A stretch of DNA of 64,000 nt from RCIO01 sp040880025 (GCA_040880025.1 JBBDJD010000022.1:1-64000), one strand, 5' to 3'. Counted from the first letter of the stretch, positions 41,475-50,732 are shown. Notes: generated from the letters alone by a model not told the origin. A program made the numbers and translations.

Positions 41475-41552
41475 GCGGCCCGGTTGCTGTCATGCGACCG
41501 GGCCGCTGATGGAATAATTGTCAGGGACGCAGCCTTCCCGGCTTGCGCCGGG
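41475..41552 (-). other. two strong stem-loops after the TAXI binding-protein gene
   Basis: On the minus strand, CCCGGC-GCAA-GCCGGG (41552-41537, GNRA tetraloop) lies 20 nt after the TAXI-gene stop, and a 13-bp stem (41506-41494 with 41487-41475, one G-U pair, 6-nt loop) follows, shortly before the sulfatase gene. No T-tract. They may stabilise the upstream mRNA or attenuate the sulfatase. Confidence 0.75.
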
Positions 41553-41572
41553 GCAGGGCCTCGTCGAAACGG

Positions 41573-42586
41573 TCAGCGTGTTCCTTCCGGTATTTCGGCG
41601 CCGATCTCCTGATAATATTTCAGCGCGCCGGGATGCAGCGACATACCACCGTCCTGAAGCGCATATTCCAGGGTGATGTCCTTCAGCCAGGGACTGTCAG
41701 CGGCAGCTGCCTCCTTGGCTTCCCAGTATGCCTTGGTGATGCGGTAGACGACGTCTTCGTCGAGATCGGCCCGCGCGGTGACGCCGACTGCGGCACCGAG
41801 CGTATAGACATCCTCTTCGTTGACGACACCGCCACCATAAATACCGGCCGGTATGATGCCGACTTCCTCACCGCGGATTTCGGTATATTCCTTCGCTTCC
41901 GTGTTGGATTCAAACTCTTCCTTGGTGAGCCCCAGAAGACGCAACTTCGACGTCAGCGATAGCTGCTCTATCTGCGGGAAAGGTGCAATTCCGGTCGTCA
42001 CATAGACATCGAACTGGCGATCCTGAAAGCCCTGAAGAGCCGACGACCAGCTTGCCTTGACGTTCTCGTAGTCCTTGTCGGGTTCATAGCCGGTGAGAAT
42101 TTTTATCCAGTCGCGCGCCGCTGCCCATGCACCGCCGCCGGGAGGGCCGAGGAATACCCGTTTGCCCTTGATATCCGACGGCTTCAGCATGCCGGAATCG
42201 GCGTAGGTCGTGATATGATATGAGCCAAGCGGGAACCACAGGATCAGGCTGAGATTTTCGGCAAGCTCGGCGGAGTTTTCGAGCTTGGAGTACATCACCG
42301 AGCCTTCCTTCATGAACTTGTAGATGGTCGGCGATGTCATGCACATGTCGAGCTTGCCTTCGGCCAGTTCGATCATGTGTTTGGTCGCAGCGCCGGTGGC
42401 ATCGACCTGGATGTTGACGTCGTCCAGTGACTGATTGACGAGGGTCGCCATCGTGGTCATCGTCAGATAGGCCGACGAGCCCGGCGCGATAGTTGCCATT
42501 TTCAGTTCGTTGTCGGCCGCTAAAGCGCCGCCGGCGAGCCCCAGCGCGAATGCACCGGCGGCCAGGGTCCTGAGCAGGGATATCAT
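41573..42586 (-). CDS. TAXI-family TRAP transporter solute-binding protein
   Basis: Periplasmic binding protein of a TAXI-type TRAP uptake system, 337 residues. Signal peptide (about 1-23, ending ALA/ADN), then the TAXI domain: LKMATIAPGSSAYLTMTTMA, VQVDATGAATKHMIELAEG-like core (here NIQVDATGAATKHM), and FLGPPGGGAWAAARDWIKIL. GGAGGAG precedes the ATG, which overlaps the permease stop (ATGA). Substrate unknown; the neighbouring sulfatase hints at a sulfated or phosphonate ester, but this is inference. Confidence 0.92.
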   Translation of the reverse strand: MISLLRTLAAGAFALGLAGGALAADNELKMATIAPGSSAYLTMTTMATLVNQSLDDVNIQVDATGAATKHMIELAEGKLDMCMTSPTIYKFMKEGSVMYSKLENSAELAENLSLILWFPLGSYHITTYADSGMLKPSDIKGKRVFLGPPGGGAWAAARDWIKILTGYEPDKDYENVKASWSSALQGFQDRQFDVYVTTGIAPFPQIEQLSLTSKLRLLGLTKEEFESNTEAKEYTEIRGEEVGIIPAGIYGGGVVNEEDVYTLGAAVGVTARADLDEDVVYRITKAYWEAKEAAAADSPWLKDITLEYALQDGGMSLHPGALKYYQEIGAEIPEGTR

Positions 42587-44484
42587 GTGCTCCTCCCGGT
42601 TGCGTCCCGTTGTTGTTGAAGTGCTGCGGCGGACCGGGACTTTAACCGCCGTTGGAACGTGAGACCGCACAGCGCAAGCGCGGCGGTGATGGCAATGACA
42701 GGTTCGACTGAAAGCACGGCGATGCCGGCCGCAAGCCTCAACGCGCGCTGCCAATAGGCAAGACGCTCGCCCTCCCAGCCACCCAATCCGGTGACGAGGC
42801 CCCAGGTTGATATGGCGAAGGCGACACACGCCCACAGCACGCCACCAAAGGTCGCGCCCTCAACGATGAGAAGAATGTCGGGGTGGAAGACGAACAGGAA
42901 GGGAATGATGAAGCCGGGTGCTGCGAGCCGGAGGGCCTCCCAACCGGTTTCCATCGGTTTGGAACCGGCGATCGGCGCCGCCGCGAAAGCCGACAGCGCG
43001 ACCGGCGGGGTGACCGAACTTAGCACGGCGAAATAGAGCATGAACAAATGCGCCGCCACGATGGGCACGCCCAGCCTGCTGATTGCAGGGCCGAGAACGA
43101 TGGCGATGATGAGATAGGCGGCGCCGGTCGGAACGCCCATGCCGAGCACAAGGCTTGCCAGCATCACCATCACAAGCGCCAGAGCCAGGCTGCTGCCGGA
43201 GTAGGACAGGACTCCTTCGGCAAAAGCGAGACCGATGCCGGTCATATTGACCACGCCGATGACGAAGCCGATTGCCGCGACGACAATCATGAGAACCGCC
43301 GACGAACGGCCAGCGTCCACCAGAGCGTCCCACCATCGCGCCGGATGGCGGAATTTGGGAAAGAGGACCAGGCACGCAATGAAGGCCGTCGCCGCGGCAT
43401 AGGCACCGGCATTCTGTGCCGTCCGGCCGGTGACCAGCACGCTGACAATCACGCCAAGCGGAATCCAGAAGGCGAGGCTCTTGATGAAATCGTCGGAGGT
43501 GAGGCGAATGCGTTCACTGCGCGGCAACGGCGCGATGCCGCGTTTGCGCGCTTCGACGTGCACGAACGCGAACAGCGAGCCGTAATACATGAGCGCCGGG
43601 ATCAGCGCCGCGACGATGATCTTGAGGTATGAGATGCCGGTGATGTCGGCCATCAGGAAGGCCACCGCGCCCATGACGGGCGGCATGATTTGCCCGCCGG
43701 TGGATGCCGCGGCCTCGATGCCGCCGGCAAAGCGGGCCGGGAATCCGCTCTTCTTGATGATCGGGATCGTGAAAACGCCGGTGGAGACCACGTTGGCCAC
43801 GGCGGCGCCCGACATCGTGCCGAACATCGCCGAGCCGACGATCGCGGCATGGGCGGGGCCGCCGGCGAGGCGGCCGGTGGCGGCGAAGGCGATTTTCAAT
43901 AGCACTTCGCCGGCGCCTGCGGTCTGCAGGATTGCGCCGAGGATGACGTAGATGAGCACGATGCGGCCGACCACTTCGACCGGGCGACCGAACACGCCGT
44001 CGGTGGAGTACCAGAGATTTTCGGCGACGCGCGTCCAGTCCTCATTGCCACCGCTCAGCCACGAAGGGGCAAGGACATAAATGCCGGCCGCGATAATCAC
44101 CGCGACCATCGGCGTGCCGAAAAACCGGTAAGTGAGGTAGGTGATAATGAGGATCGCGGCCCAAGCCAGAACGTCCTGCCAGACGCTGATGGCGATGAAG
44201 AACTCCTCCTGCTCGAACATGAGGTACGCCCAGTCGAGGATGAGCAGGAAGATCGCCACGGCCATGATGCCGTGCAGCACCAGAAGCCAGCGTGGCTCCG
44301 CCGCGTCGGTTCCCTGGCGCCAGGCGAAGAAGCCGTAGAGCACGGCAAGAAGAACGGTCAGGCCTGAAACGATGATATTGTCGAAGACGCCAAACGCCGC
44401 CACGTAGATCGCGAACACCGACATGGCGACCGCAAGCACGGATGACGTGTGATCGTATAGCTTGGTCAATCCAATACGGATCAA
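42583..44484 (-). CDS. TRAP transporter fused permease (TAXI type)
   Basis: Fused small and large TRAP membrane subunits in one 633-residue polytopic protein: N-terminal 4-TM DctQ-like part (about 10-160) and DctM-like part with about 12-14 helices (GSAMFGTMSGAAVANVVSTG, then GGQIMPPVMGAVAFLMADIT, and LGMGVPTGAAYLIIAIVLGP). TTG start, with GAGGAG 6 nt upstream and no ATG nearby. Coupled to the TAXI gene by a 4-nt overlap. Divergent from the IclR regulator, which probably controls it. Confidence 0.92.
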   Translation of the reverse strand: MIRIGLTKLYDHTSSVLAVAMSVFAIYVAAFGVFDNIIVSGLTVLLAVLYGFFAWRQGTDAAEPRWLLVLHGIMAVAIFLLILDWAYLMFEQEEFFIAISVWQDVLAWAAILIITYLTYRFFGTPMVAVIIAAGIYVLAPSWLSGGNEDWTRVAENLWYSTDGVFGRPVEVVGRIVLIYVILGAILQTAGAGEVLLKIAFAATGRLAGGPAHAAIVGSAMFGTMSGAAVANVVSTGVFTIPIIKKSGFPARFAGGIEAAASTGGQIMPPVMGAVAFLMADITGISYLKIIVAALIPALMYYGSLFAFVHVEARKRGIAPLPRSERIRLTSDDFIKSLAFWIPLGVIVSVLVTGRTAQNAGAYAAATAFIACLVLFPKFRHPARWWDALVDAGRSSAVLMIVVAAIGFVIGVVNMTGIGLAFAEGVLSYSGSSLALALVMVMLASLVLGMGVPTGAAYLIIAIVLGPAISRLGVPIVAAHLFMLYFAVLSSVTPPVALSAFAAAPIAGSKPMETGWEALRLAAPGFIIPFLFVFHPDILLIVEGATFGGVLWACVAFAISTWGLVTGLGGWEGERLAYWQRALRLAAGIAVLSVEPVIAITAALALCGLTFQRRLKSRSAAALQQQRDATGRST

Positions 44485-44576
44485 GGCGGTCTCCTCCCGC
44501 CGCGAACTACTGCATTTCCCCCTTGTTCCGGCAACGACAATGCGGCTACCGTGCCGCTGGGCGGCACGGTTGTCAC

Positions 44577-45380
44577 ATGAAGCTCGAGCACAAATCCCTG
44601 GATCGCGGCATCACGGTGCTGGAAATGATCGCCCGCAACGGCTCGTGTTCGCTGGCCGAATTGCAGAGGCAGACCGGAATTTCGAAGTCCTCGATCCGCC
44701 GGTTGCTTGGCACGCTGGTGGAACGGCGCCTGGTCCGCAGATCACTGGCCGATGGCCGCTACCGGACCAGCATTCTGCTATCTGCAACGGCGGGCAGACC
44801 CGTGCCGGCGGACATGGCGTTCGTCGTCGACGTTTCCCTGCCGCATGTCATTGCGCTGACAAACGAGATCGGCTGGCCTTCCGACATCCACCTGCTCGAA
44901 GGCGACTGCATGCGGATCTTGGACTCCACGCGCCCGCTGAGTCCGTTTCACCTCTACCGCGTCGTCGTCGATATGCGCGTCAACATATTCGGGTCGGCGA
45001 CCGGTACGGCCTGCCTTGCAGAAATGCCGAATGCAGCATTCGAGAAGATAGCCGCCCACACGAACAACGATGGCGAGTGGGGCTTGAGCCGTTATGGTCT
45101 GTCGGTGGAACGATACCGCGCTCACCTCGAAGCGGCCCGCAAGCGCGGCTACGGCACCAGAGGCCCGCGCTTCATCGGCAACACGACATTCGACGACGGG
45201 CTTGCTGCGATAGCGACGCCGGTGTTTCGCGGCGGGCGGGTTTACGGCGCGATCTCGCTTCTATGGCCGAAGCTCTACATGAGACCCGACGATTTCGCCC
45301 GTGAACATCTGGAGCGGCTCAAGCACACGGCAGCGATTATCTCGGAAGACCTTGAGCGGCTTCAGCCCAAGCTCAATTGA
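44577..45380 (+). CDS. IclR-family transcriptional regulator
   Basis: A 267-residue regulator with an N-terminal winged HTH (about 8-65, CSLAELQRQTGISKSSIRRL) and a C-terminal IclR effector domain (about 85-260, GTACLAEMPNAAFEKIAA, TFDDGLAAIATPVFRGGRVY). Start at MKLEHK with no clear ribosome-binding site, 92 nt from the divergent permease start. Likely controls the TRAP/sulfatase genes; effector unknown. Converges 5 nt from the end of the feruloyl-CoA synthase gene. Confidence 0.9.
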   Translation: MKLEHKSLDRGITVLEMIARNGSCSLAELQRQTGISKSSIRRLLGTLVERRLVRRSLADGRYRTSILLSATAGRPVPADMAFVVDVSLPHVIALTNEIGWPSDIHLLEGDCMRILDSTRPLSPFHLYRVVVDMRVNIFGSATGTACLAEMPNAAFEKIAAHTNNDGEWGLSRYGLSVERYRAHLEAARKRGYGTRGPRFIGNTTFDDGLAAIATPVFRGGRVYGAISLLWPKLYMRPDDFAREHLERLKHTAAIISEDLERLQPKLN

Positions 45381-45385
45381 TCCGG

Positions 45386-47242
45386 CTATAGTTCGATAAC
45401 CCGGTTCGAAGCGGCGTAGAGCTGTTCCACTTCGGCCGCCCGGTTCCGCAGAACGATACGCTGGTTGACCGAACCCTTGTCGGTGAGCTCGCCGGATTCG
45501 GGCGAGGGCGGCGGGTAGACCAGCATCATTCGCTTCACCAGCGTCGACGAACCGGTGCTCTTTGTAGCGAGTGTGCGCAATCCGTTGCGAAAGAAGGCCG
45601 CGACTTCCGGGTTGCCAAAAAGGCCGGCGACATCCGCCTGGCCGGCATTACCCGCGAGTTTTTCCAATTCTCCGTAGTCGGGGAAAACGAGAGCGGAGAG
45701 AAACGGGCGGTCGGCGCCGGCAATGGCGACGTCGCGCACGGTGGCGCCGAAATGATCGATGAAGCCGGTGCGCAACGCGCCTGAATTCACCCATGTGCCG
45801 GTGTCGAGCTTGAAATTCTCCGCCGTGCGGCCATCGAAGATGAAACCGGCGGCAGGATCGTCTGGATCGGCGAAGCGCAGCGCGTCGCCAAAGCAATAGT
45901 AGCCCTCGTCGTCGAAAGCCTTGCGCGTGAGTTCGGGCGCGTTCCAGTACCCGGGCGTGATGCTCGGGCCTTTCACGCGAGCATCGTATTTGCCGTCCAT
46001 CGGAACGAGTTTCAGGCTGACTCCCTGGCAAGGCAGTCCGACATTGCCGCCCCGCTTCTGTGGCCATGTGCACATCAGCGCCGCCGGCGCGGTCTCCGTC
46101 GCGCCAAGCCCGGTGCCAATGAGAATGCGTTCTCCCGCCGCCGCCACCGACAGGCGGTCGAGCGCGTCCCAGGTGTGCTGGGCCATGCCGGCTCCCGCGT
46201 ACCAGAGCATTTTGAGATTGCCGAAAAGGTGTTGGCGAAGCTCCGCGTCGCGATCCAGATGCGGAATCAGCGCGTCGAAACCCTTTGGCACGTTGAAGTA
46301 CCAGTTGGGCGAAACGTGCTTGAGGTTTCCGACGGTTTTTTCGATGCCTGCCGGCGTCGGGTTGCCGTCATCGATGTACAGCGTGCCGCCGTTGAAGACG
46401 GGAAGGAAGAACAGCTTGTTGCCGCCGGCGGTGTGGTGCCAGGGCGCCCAGTCGAGCAGCACCGGAGGTTCGTCCTTGAAATAGGCGAATGTCTCGCGCG
46501 CCATGATCTGGTTGGAGCAGATCATCCGGTGGGTGTTGATGACCGCTTTGGGCGTGCCGGTTGAGCCGGATGTGAAGAGGAATTTCGCTATCGTGTCGGG
46601 CGTGATCGCGGCATGGGCCTTGTCGACCTCGGCGGTGGCGGTTGTGGCGAGCGCTGTGTCGAAGCTTTGCACCTCGCCGCGCGCGCCATGCCGGAAGAGG
46701 CGCGCGGCGGAGGGTGACGCGGTGGCTTCCATCGCCTCGCCGAACTTGCCGGCATCGGATGCGAACACCAGGCCTGGATTGAGCTGGTCGATGACCGAGC
46801 GTAGCCGGTCGAAGTCCTTCGAGATCAGCGAATAGGCCGGCGAAATCGCCGCGTAGGGAATACCGACATGCACCGCGGCCAGCGCCAGCGCGGCATGGTC
46901 GAGATCGTTGCCCGACAGGATGACCAGCGGCCGCTCGGGCGACAGGTTGGCGTCGAGCAGAAACTGGCCGAGACGGCGTGCCCTGTCCAGCGCTTCCGCG
47001 AAGCTCAGCCGATCCCAGCCGCCGCCTTGGTTGCGGGCGGCAAACAGCGTGCGGTCCGGCGTCTCGGCCGCCCATTCGATCAGCGGTTCGGTTATGCGAG
47101 CCGGGTAGTTTGGTAGAGGTGCCTTTTGCTCGACATAGATCGTGCCGTCCGGCGTTTCGCGCACGCAAACGTCAGGCGTCCAGAAGCGAGCCTTCCGGTA
47201 GCCCGGTTGCACGTTCTCTCCAGCAGGGCTGCCGACATTCAT
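45386..47242 (-). CDS. fcs: feruloyl-CoA synthase (AMP-forming)
   Basis: Acyl-adenylate-forming CoA ligase activating hydroxycinnamates such as ferulate and p-coumarate. The 618-residue protein matches the long Fcs subgroup from the start (RETPDGTIYVEQKAPLPNYP). ANL motifs include FLFTSGSTGTPKAVINTHRM (A3), IGTGLGATETAPAALM (A5) and FDGRTAENFKLDTGTWVNSG (A8 region). ATG chosen with GGGAGA upstream; a TTG two codons earlier also fits. Divergent from enoyl-CoA hydratase, MarR and hydrolase genes. Substrate range within hydroxycinnamates is inferred. Confidence 0.9.
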   Translation of the reverse strand: MNVGSPAGENVQPGYRKARFWTPDVCVRETPDGTIYVEQKAPLPNYPARITEPLIEWAAETPDRTLFAARNQGGGWDRLSFAEALDRARRLGQFLLDANLSPERPLVILSGNDLDHAALALAAVHVGIPYAAISPAYSLISKDFDRLRSVIDQLNPGLVFASDAGKFGEAMEATASPSAARLFRHGARGEVQSFDTALATTATAEVDKAHAAITPDTIAKFLFTSGSTGTPKAVINTHRMICSNQIMARETFAYFKDEPPVLLDWAPWHHTAGGNKLFFLPVFNGGTLYIDDGNPTPAGIEKTVGNLKHVSPNWYFNVPKGFDALIPHLDRDAELRQHLFGNLKMLWYAGAGMAQHTWDALDRLSVAAAGERILIGTGLGATETAPAALMCTWPQKRGGNVGLPCQGVSLKLVPMDGKYDARVKGPSITPGYWNAPELTRKAFDDEGYYCFGDALRFADPDDPAAGFIFDGRTAENFKLDTGTWVNSGALRTGFIDHFGATVRDVAIAGADRPFLSALVFPDYGELEKLAGNAGQADVAGLFGNPEVAAFFRNGLRTLATKSTGSSTLVKRMMLVYPPPSPESGELTDKGSVNQRIVLRNRAAEVEQLYAASNRVIEL

Positions 47243-47319
47243 TCCCAATCTCCCGATCGCGTGGTGCTGTTATTCGGCCGCATGCAGCTTGACGCGCAAC
47301 AGGAAAAATAGTTTATTCG

Positions 47320-47330
47320 CAAATAATTTG
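47320..47330. promoter_or_regulatory. candidate MarR operator between fcs and the hydratase gene
   Basis: CAAAT-A-ATTTG is a perfect 11-bp dyad in an AT-rich patch (TTTATTCGCAAATAATTTG), in the 141-nt divergent region. A second perfect palindrome, TGTCGCGACA, lies at 47342-47351. MarR repressors of hydroxycinnamate genes bind AT-rich dyads of this type; inferred, not proven. Confidence 0.45.
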
Positions 47331-47383
47331 AAAGTGAACAGTGTCGCGACAGACAATGCGCTGATTGGGGAGGGCGGCGGAGC

Positions 47384-48172
47384 ATGGCTCTGGTCGAATA
47401 TGCTGAAAGCGACGGCGTCGCCGTATTGACGCTTAACCGCGCCGGCAAGCGCAACGCGATCAGCGATACGATGATGGCCGAGCTATCGCTCGCCGTGGAT
47501 CGCGCGGCCGCCGGCGGAGCGAAAGCGGCCGTAATCCGCGCCAATGGCGATCATTTCTGCGCCGGCCTCGATCTCGCCGAGCAGTCCGGCAAGGACCTGA
47601 TGCAGGGCATTGCCGGATCGCGCGCCTGGCACGGCGTATTCACGAAGATGCAGCGCGGTTCGGTGCCTTACGTGGCGGCCCTGAAGGGTGCGGTGATCGG
47701 CGGCGGACTTGAACTGGCGGCCGCCGCCCACATTCGCGTTGCCGAGCCGGATACGTTCTTCGCCATGCCCGAGGGCCAGCGCGGCATTTTTGTTGGCGGC
47801 GGCGGCTCGGTGAACATCACCCGGCTGATGGGCGTTGCCCGCATGACCGACATGATGCTGACCGGGCGCACATACCAGGCACGGGACGTGGAACGTTTCG
47901 GTGCGGTCAACTACATTGCCGAAGCGGGCTTGGGTTTCGACAAGGCGATGGAACTGGCGCTCACGATCGCCGGAAATGCGCCGCTGTCCAACTATGTCAC
48001 CATCAACGCCCTGCAGCGCATTCACGATAGCGGCTACGACGAAGGGCTGTTTTTCGAGACGATGATCGCCTCGCTGACGCAGACCACCCCCGAAGCGGTC
48101 GAGCGGATGCGGGCGTTTGTCGAAAAGCGCGCCGAACGGCTCAATATTCCAACTGGAGAGGCCACGGAATGA
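47384..48172 (+). CDS. enoyl-CoA hydratase/crotonase family protein (hydroxycinnamoyl-CoA)
   Basis: Crotonase-fold enzyme of 262 residues expected to hydrate hydroxycinnamoyl-CoA. It shows the CoA/oxyanion segments HFCAGLDLAEQ (about 60-70) and GAVIGGGLELAAAAHIRVAE, and the catalytic Glu in MPEGQRGIFVGGGGS. The sequence differs from the hydratase/lyase (HCHL) of pseudomonads around the active site, favouring hydration for beta-oxidative rather than direct retro-aldol cleavage; this is inference. ATG with GGAGG upstream; overlaps the MarR gene by 4 nt. Confidence 0.87.
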   Translation: MALVEYAESDGVAVLTLNRAGKRNAISDTMMAELSLAVDRAAAGGAKAAVIRANGDHFCAGLDLAEQSGKDLMQGIAGSRAWHGVFTKMQRGSVPYVAALKGAVIGGGLELAAAAHIRVAEPDTFFAMPEGQRGIFVGGGGSVNITRLMGVARMTDMMLTGRTYQARDVERFGAVNYIAEAGLGFDKAMELALTIAGNAPLSNYVTINALQRIHDSGYDEGLFFETMIASLTQTTPEAVERMRAFVEKRAERLNIPTGEATE

Positions 48173-48663
48173 CCGTTGCTCCGGCTTTGACGGGCGAACC
48201 GGCCGTGGCCGGCAAGGACGCCGTTTCACTAGGCGCGCTGGAGCGCTCGGCGGGTCTGGTTATGCGCATCGCGCAGCTCACCGTGTTCGACCACTTCTTC
48301 GCGGTGTTCGGACAGAGCGAGATCAAGATTTCCGAATTCACCGTTCTCTACGCCATCGCGGAGAACCCCGGCATTCGCCAGGGCGTGCTGGCCGACGTGC
48401 TGAAGATCAAATGGCCGAACATGACCAAGCTGGTGCGCGCGCTGGAAGAGCACGGCCATATCGAGCGGCATATCCCGCCGAATGATCGCCGCTCCGTGCA
48501 TCTGCGCGTCACGCAGAAAGGCCGCAAACAGATCGCCGCGTCGGAGGAGAAAATGTACCGCTCCGACCGGCTGGCTCTTGCCATGCTCGACGACGAAGAA
48601 CATGACCAACTGCTCAGGCTGACCCGCAAGATCGCCGGTTGGCCCTCTGTGCAGGAGGCTTAG
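48169..48663 (+). CDS. MarR-family regulator (CouR/HcaR-like context)
   Basis: A 164-residue MarR protein with the winged-HTH core GVLADVLKIKWPNMTKLVRALEE and the wing HIERHIPPNDRRSVHLRVT. ATGA overlap with the hydratase gene, and the hydrolase gene follows 6 nt later, so it is within the operon it probably controls. In Rhodopseudomonas and Agrobacterium, MarR repressors next to such genes respond to hydroxycinnamoyl-CoA thioesters; the same is proposed here from context. Length and motif order are typical. Confidence 0.9.
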   Translation: MTVAPALTGEPAVAGKDAVSLGALERSAGLVMRIAQLTVFDHFFAVFGQSEIKISEFTVLYAIAENPGIRQGVLADVLKIKWPNMTKLVRALEEHGHIERHIPPNDRRSVHLRVTQKGRKQIAASEEKMYRSDRLALAMLDDEEHDQLLRLTRKIAGWPSVQEA

Positions 48664-48669
48664 CAGGAC

Positions 48670-49542
48670 ATGGCAGTCAATTTCGACAAGATCGTCGCCC
48701 TCGACATTCACACCCACGCCGAAGAGCCGTGCGGCATGCACGGCGACGACGGTTACGACGATTTCCAGCAGTGGATGAAGCAGTATTTCAAAATGGACCA
48801 CACCCCGCAGCCGACAATCGAGATGACGGCGGCCTATATGCGGGAGCGCAACATCGCGTGCTGCATTTTCCCCGTCGACAGCGAGCGCGAGACCGGCTTC
48901 AGGCGGTTCAAGAACGAAGAAGTGGCTGAGCAAGCGGCGGAGCATTCCGACGTGCTGATCCCGTTTGCCTCGATCGATCCGGCCAAGGGCAAGATGGGCG
49001 CCCGCGAGGCGCGCAATCTGGTCGAGAATTACGGCGTTCAGGGGTTCAAGTTTCACCCCACGATGCAGGGCTTCTACCCCAATGACCGGTCGGCATACGT
49101 GCTCTACGAGGCCATCGCCGAAACAGGCAAGCCGGCGCTGTTCCACACCGGTCAGACCGGCGTCGGCTCCGGCATGCCTGGCGGCATGGGGCTGAAGCTC
49201 AAATATTCGAACCCGATGTATATCGACGATGTCGCGGCGGACTTTCCCGACATGCCGATCATCCTCGCGCATCCGTCCTTCCCCTGGCAGGAAGAGGCGC
49301 TTTCGATCGCCAGCCACAAACCGAACGTCTACATCGACCTCAGCGGCTGGTCGCCGAAATACTTCCCCAAGATACTGATCCAGTACGCCAACTCGATCCT
49401 GAAGCACAAAATGCTGTTTGGATCGGACTGGCCGGCGATCACGCCGGACCGCTGGCTCGCCGACTTCGACAAGCTCGACATCAAGCCGGACGTGCGCCCG
49501 CTCATCCTCAAGGAGAACGCGCGGCGGCTGCTGAAAATGTAA
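48670..49542 (+). CDS. amidohydrolase-2 family hydrolase, candidate hydroxyphenyl-beta-ketoacyl-CoA hydrolase
   Basis: TIM-barrel metal-dependent hydrolase of 290 residues. Metal ligands are visible: DIHTHAEEP near the N-terminus, GFKFHPTMQGFYPND, ALFHTGQTGVGSG, LAHPSFPWQEEALS and Asp in LFGSDWPAITPDRW. The family includes 4-hydroxyphenyl-beta-ketoacyl-CoA hydrolases of alphaproteobacterial hydroxycinnamate pathways, and the neighbours (fcs, hydratase, MarR) support that role, which would release an aromatic acid and acetyl-CoA. Decarboxylase-type activity is an alternative within the family. GCAGGA before the ATG. Confidence 0.82.
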   Translation: MAVNFDKIVALDIHTHAEEPCGMHGDDGYDDFQQWMKQYFKMDHTPQPTIEMTAAYMRERNIACCIFPVDSERETGFRRFKNEEVAEQAAEHSDVLIPFASIDPAKGKMGAREARNLVENYGVQGFKFHPTMQGFYPNDRSAYVLYEAIAETGKPALFHTGQTGVGSGMPGGMGLKLKYSNPMYIDDVAADFPDMPIILAHPSFPWQEEALSIASHKPNVYIDLSGWSPKYFPKILIQYANSILKHKMLFGSDWPAITPDRWLADFDKLDIKPDVRPLILKENARRLLKM

Positions 49543-49610
49543 CGAAAAGACCGTGCGAAGCGGCTGAGTGAGAAACCTGTGTAAGCGGCAAGAGCCGCGG
49601 GAGGACTGTC

Positions 49611-50732
49611 ATGAGAATGCTTGCAAAGACATTTGCTGCTGTTTCGCTGGCCGCGATCGCACTAACCACCGCCGATGCAAAAGAACTGCGCCTCGCCTCG
49701 GGCGCGCCGCCGGTGCACCCGGCCGCCGACCCGCTCTACAAGAAATTCGCCGAGTTCCTTCCGCAAGAGACCAACGGCGCCCTGACAGGAGCGCAAATCG
49801 GCCCCGAGGTCGTCAATATCGTGCAGGTGAAACAGGCGCTGCAGTCGTCGCTCGCCGAAGTCGGCAATCTGCTGCCGCTGTTCGCGCCGGCCGAGTTGCC
49901 GAATACGGCGCTGACGGGCGACCTCGCCTTCCTCGCCACCAACCCCCACGCAATGGGCGCGGCGATGACGGAATATGTCGTCACCTGCGAGGAATGCCAG
50001 ATCGAGTTCAAGAAGCTCGGCGGCGTATTCATGGGTGCGGGCTCCTCGGATGTCTATGTGCTTCTCACCACCAAGCCGGTCAGGTCGATGGACGACCTCA
50101 AGGGCCTGCGGCTCCGCTCCGGCGGCGCGCCTTATGCGCGCTGGGCCGATGCGGTTGGCGCCGCACCCGCGCAGGTGCCGGTCAGCGACCAGTTCGAGCA
50201 GATTTCGCAGGGCGTGCTCGACGGCACGATGGGCTCGATCTCCGACCTGGTGTCCTACCGTCTGATCGACGTGGCGAAATACGTCATCGACCTGCCGCTC
50301 GGCACCTACCACACCACCTCGAACTTCACGGTGGCAAGTGGCGCATGGGGCGAAATGAGCGCCGAGGAACGCGCCGGCCTGGCCCGCGCGGCAAACAGGG
50401 CAAGCGCGCTGTTCACCGAGAACTGGGGCTATGAGCGGCCCGAAAACGTGCGCAAGCAGGCGGTTGAGGCCGGGCTCGAGATCATCCCCGCCACGCAGGA
50501 GATGATCGACGCCACGAACGAGTTCCGCAAGAACGACATCGACGCCGCGGTGGAAGTCGCCACGTCCCAGCTCGGGGTGAAGGACGCCGCGGCCAAGATC
50601 GCCCGGTTCCAGGAACTGGTCGACAAGTGGACGGCAATCGTCGACGACCTCGACAGCGACGTCGCCAAGGTCACGGCAAAGGTCCAGGAAGAGGTCTGGA
50701 ACAAGGTGGACTACTCCACTTACGGCCTCTGA
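49611..50732 (+). CDS. TRAP transporter solute-binding protein (DctP)
   Basis: Periplasmic TRAP binding protein of 373 residues. Signal peptide (about 1-22, ending ADA/KEL), then the DctP fold: LRLASGAPPVHPAADPLYKK, DDLKGLRLRSGGAPYARWAD with the conserved Arg that binds a carboxylate, and GVLDGTMGSISDLVSYRL. GGGAGG precedes the ATG. Next to hydroxycinnamate genes, so uptake of ferulate/coumarate-like acids is plausible. Two hairpins separate it from dctQ. Confidence 0.9.
   Translation: MRMLAKTFAAVSLAAIALTTADAKELRLASGAPPVHPAADPLYKKFAEFLPQETNGALTGAQIGPEVVNIVQVKQALQSSLAEVGNLLPLFAPAELPNTALTGDLAFLATNPHAMGAAMTEYVVTCEECQIEFKKLGGVFMGAGSSDVYVLLTTKPVRSMDDLKGLRLRSGGAPYARWADAVGAAPAQVPVSDQFEQISQGVLDGTMGSISDLVSYRLIDVAKYVIDLPLGTYHTTSNFTVASGAWGEMSAEERAGLARAANRASALFTENWGYERPENVRKQAVEAGLEIIPATQEMIDATNEFRKNDIDAAVEVATSQLGVKDAAAKIARFQELVDKWTAIVDDLDSDVAKVTAKVQEEVWNKVDYSTYGL

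Noticed and set aside
39685..41517. 610-codon open frame opposite the sulfatase
   Set aside because: Fully antisense to a well-supported sulfatase; no recognisable protein features.
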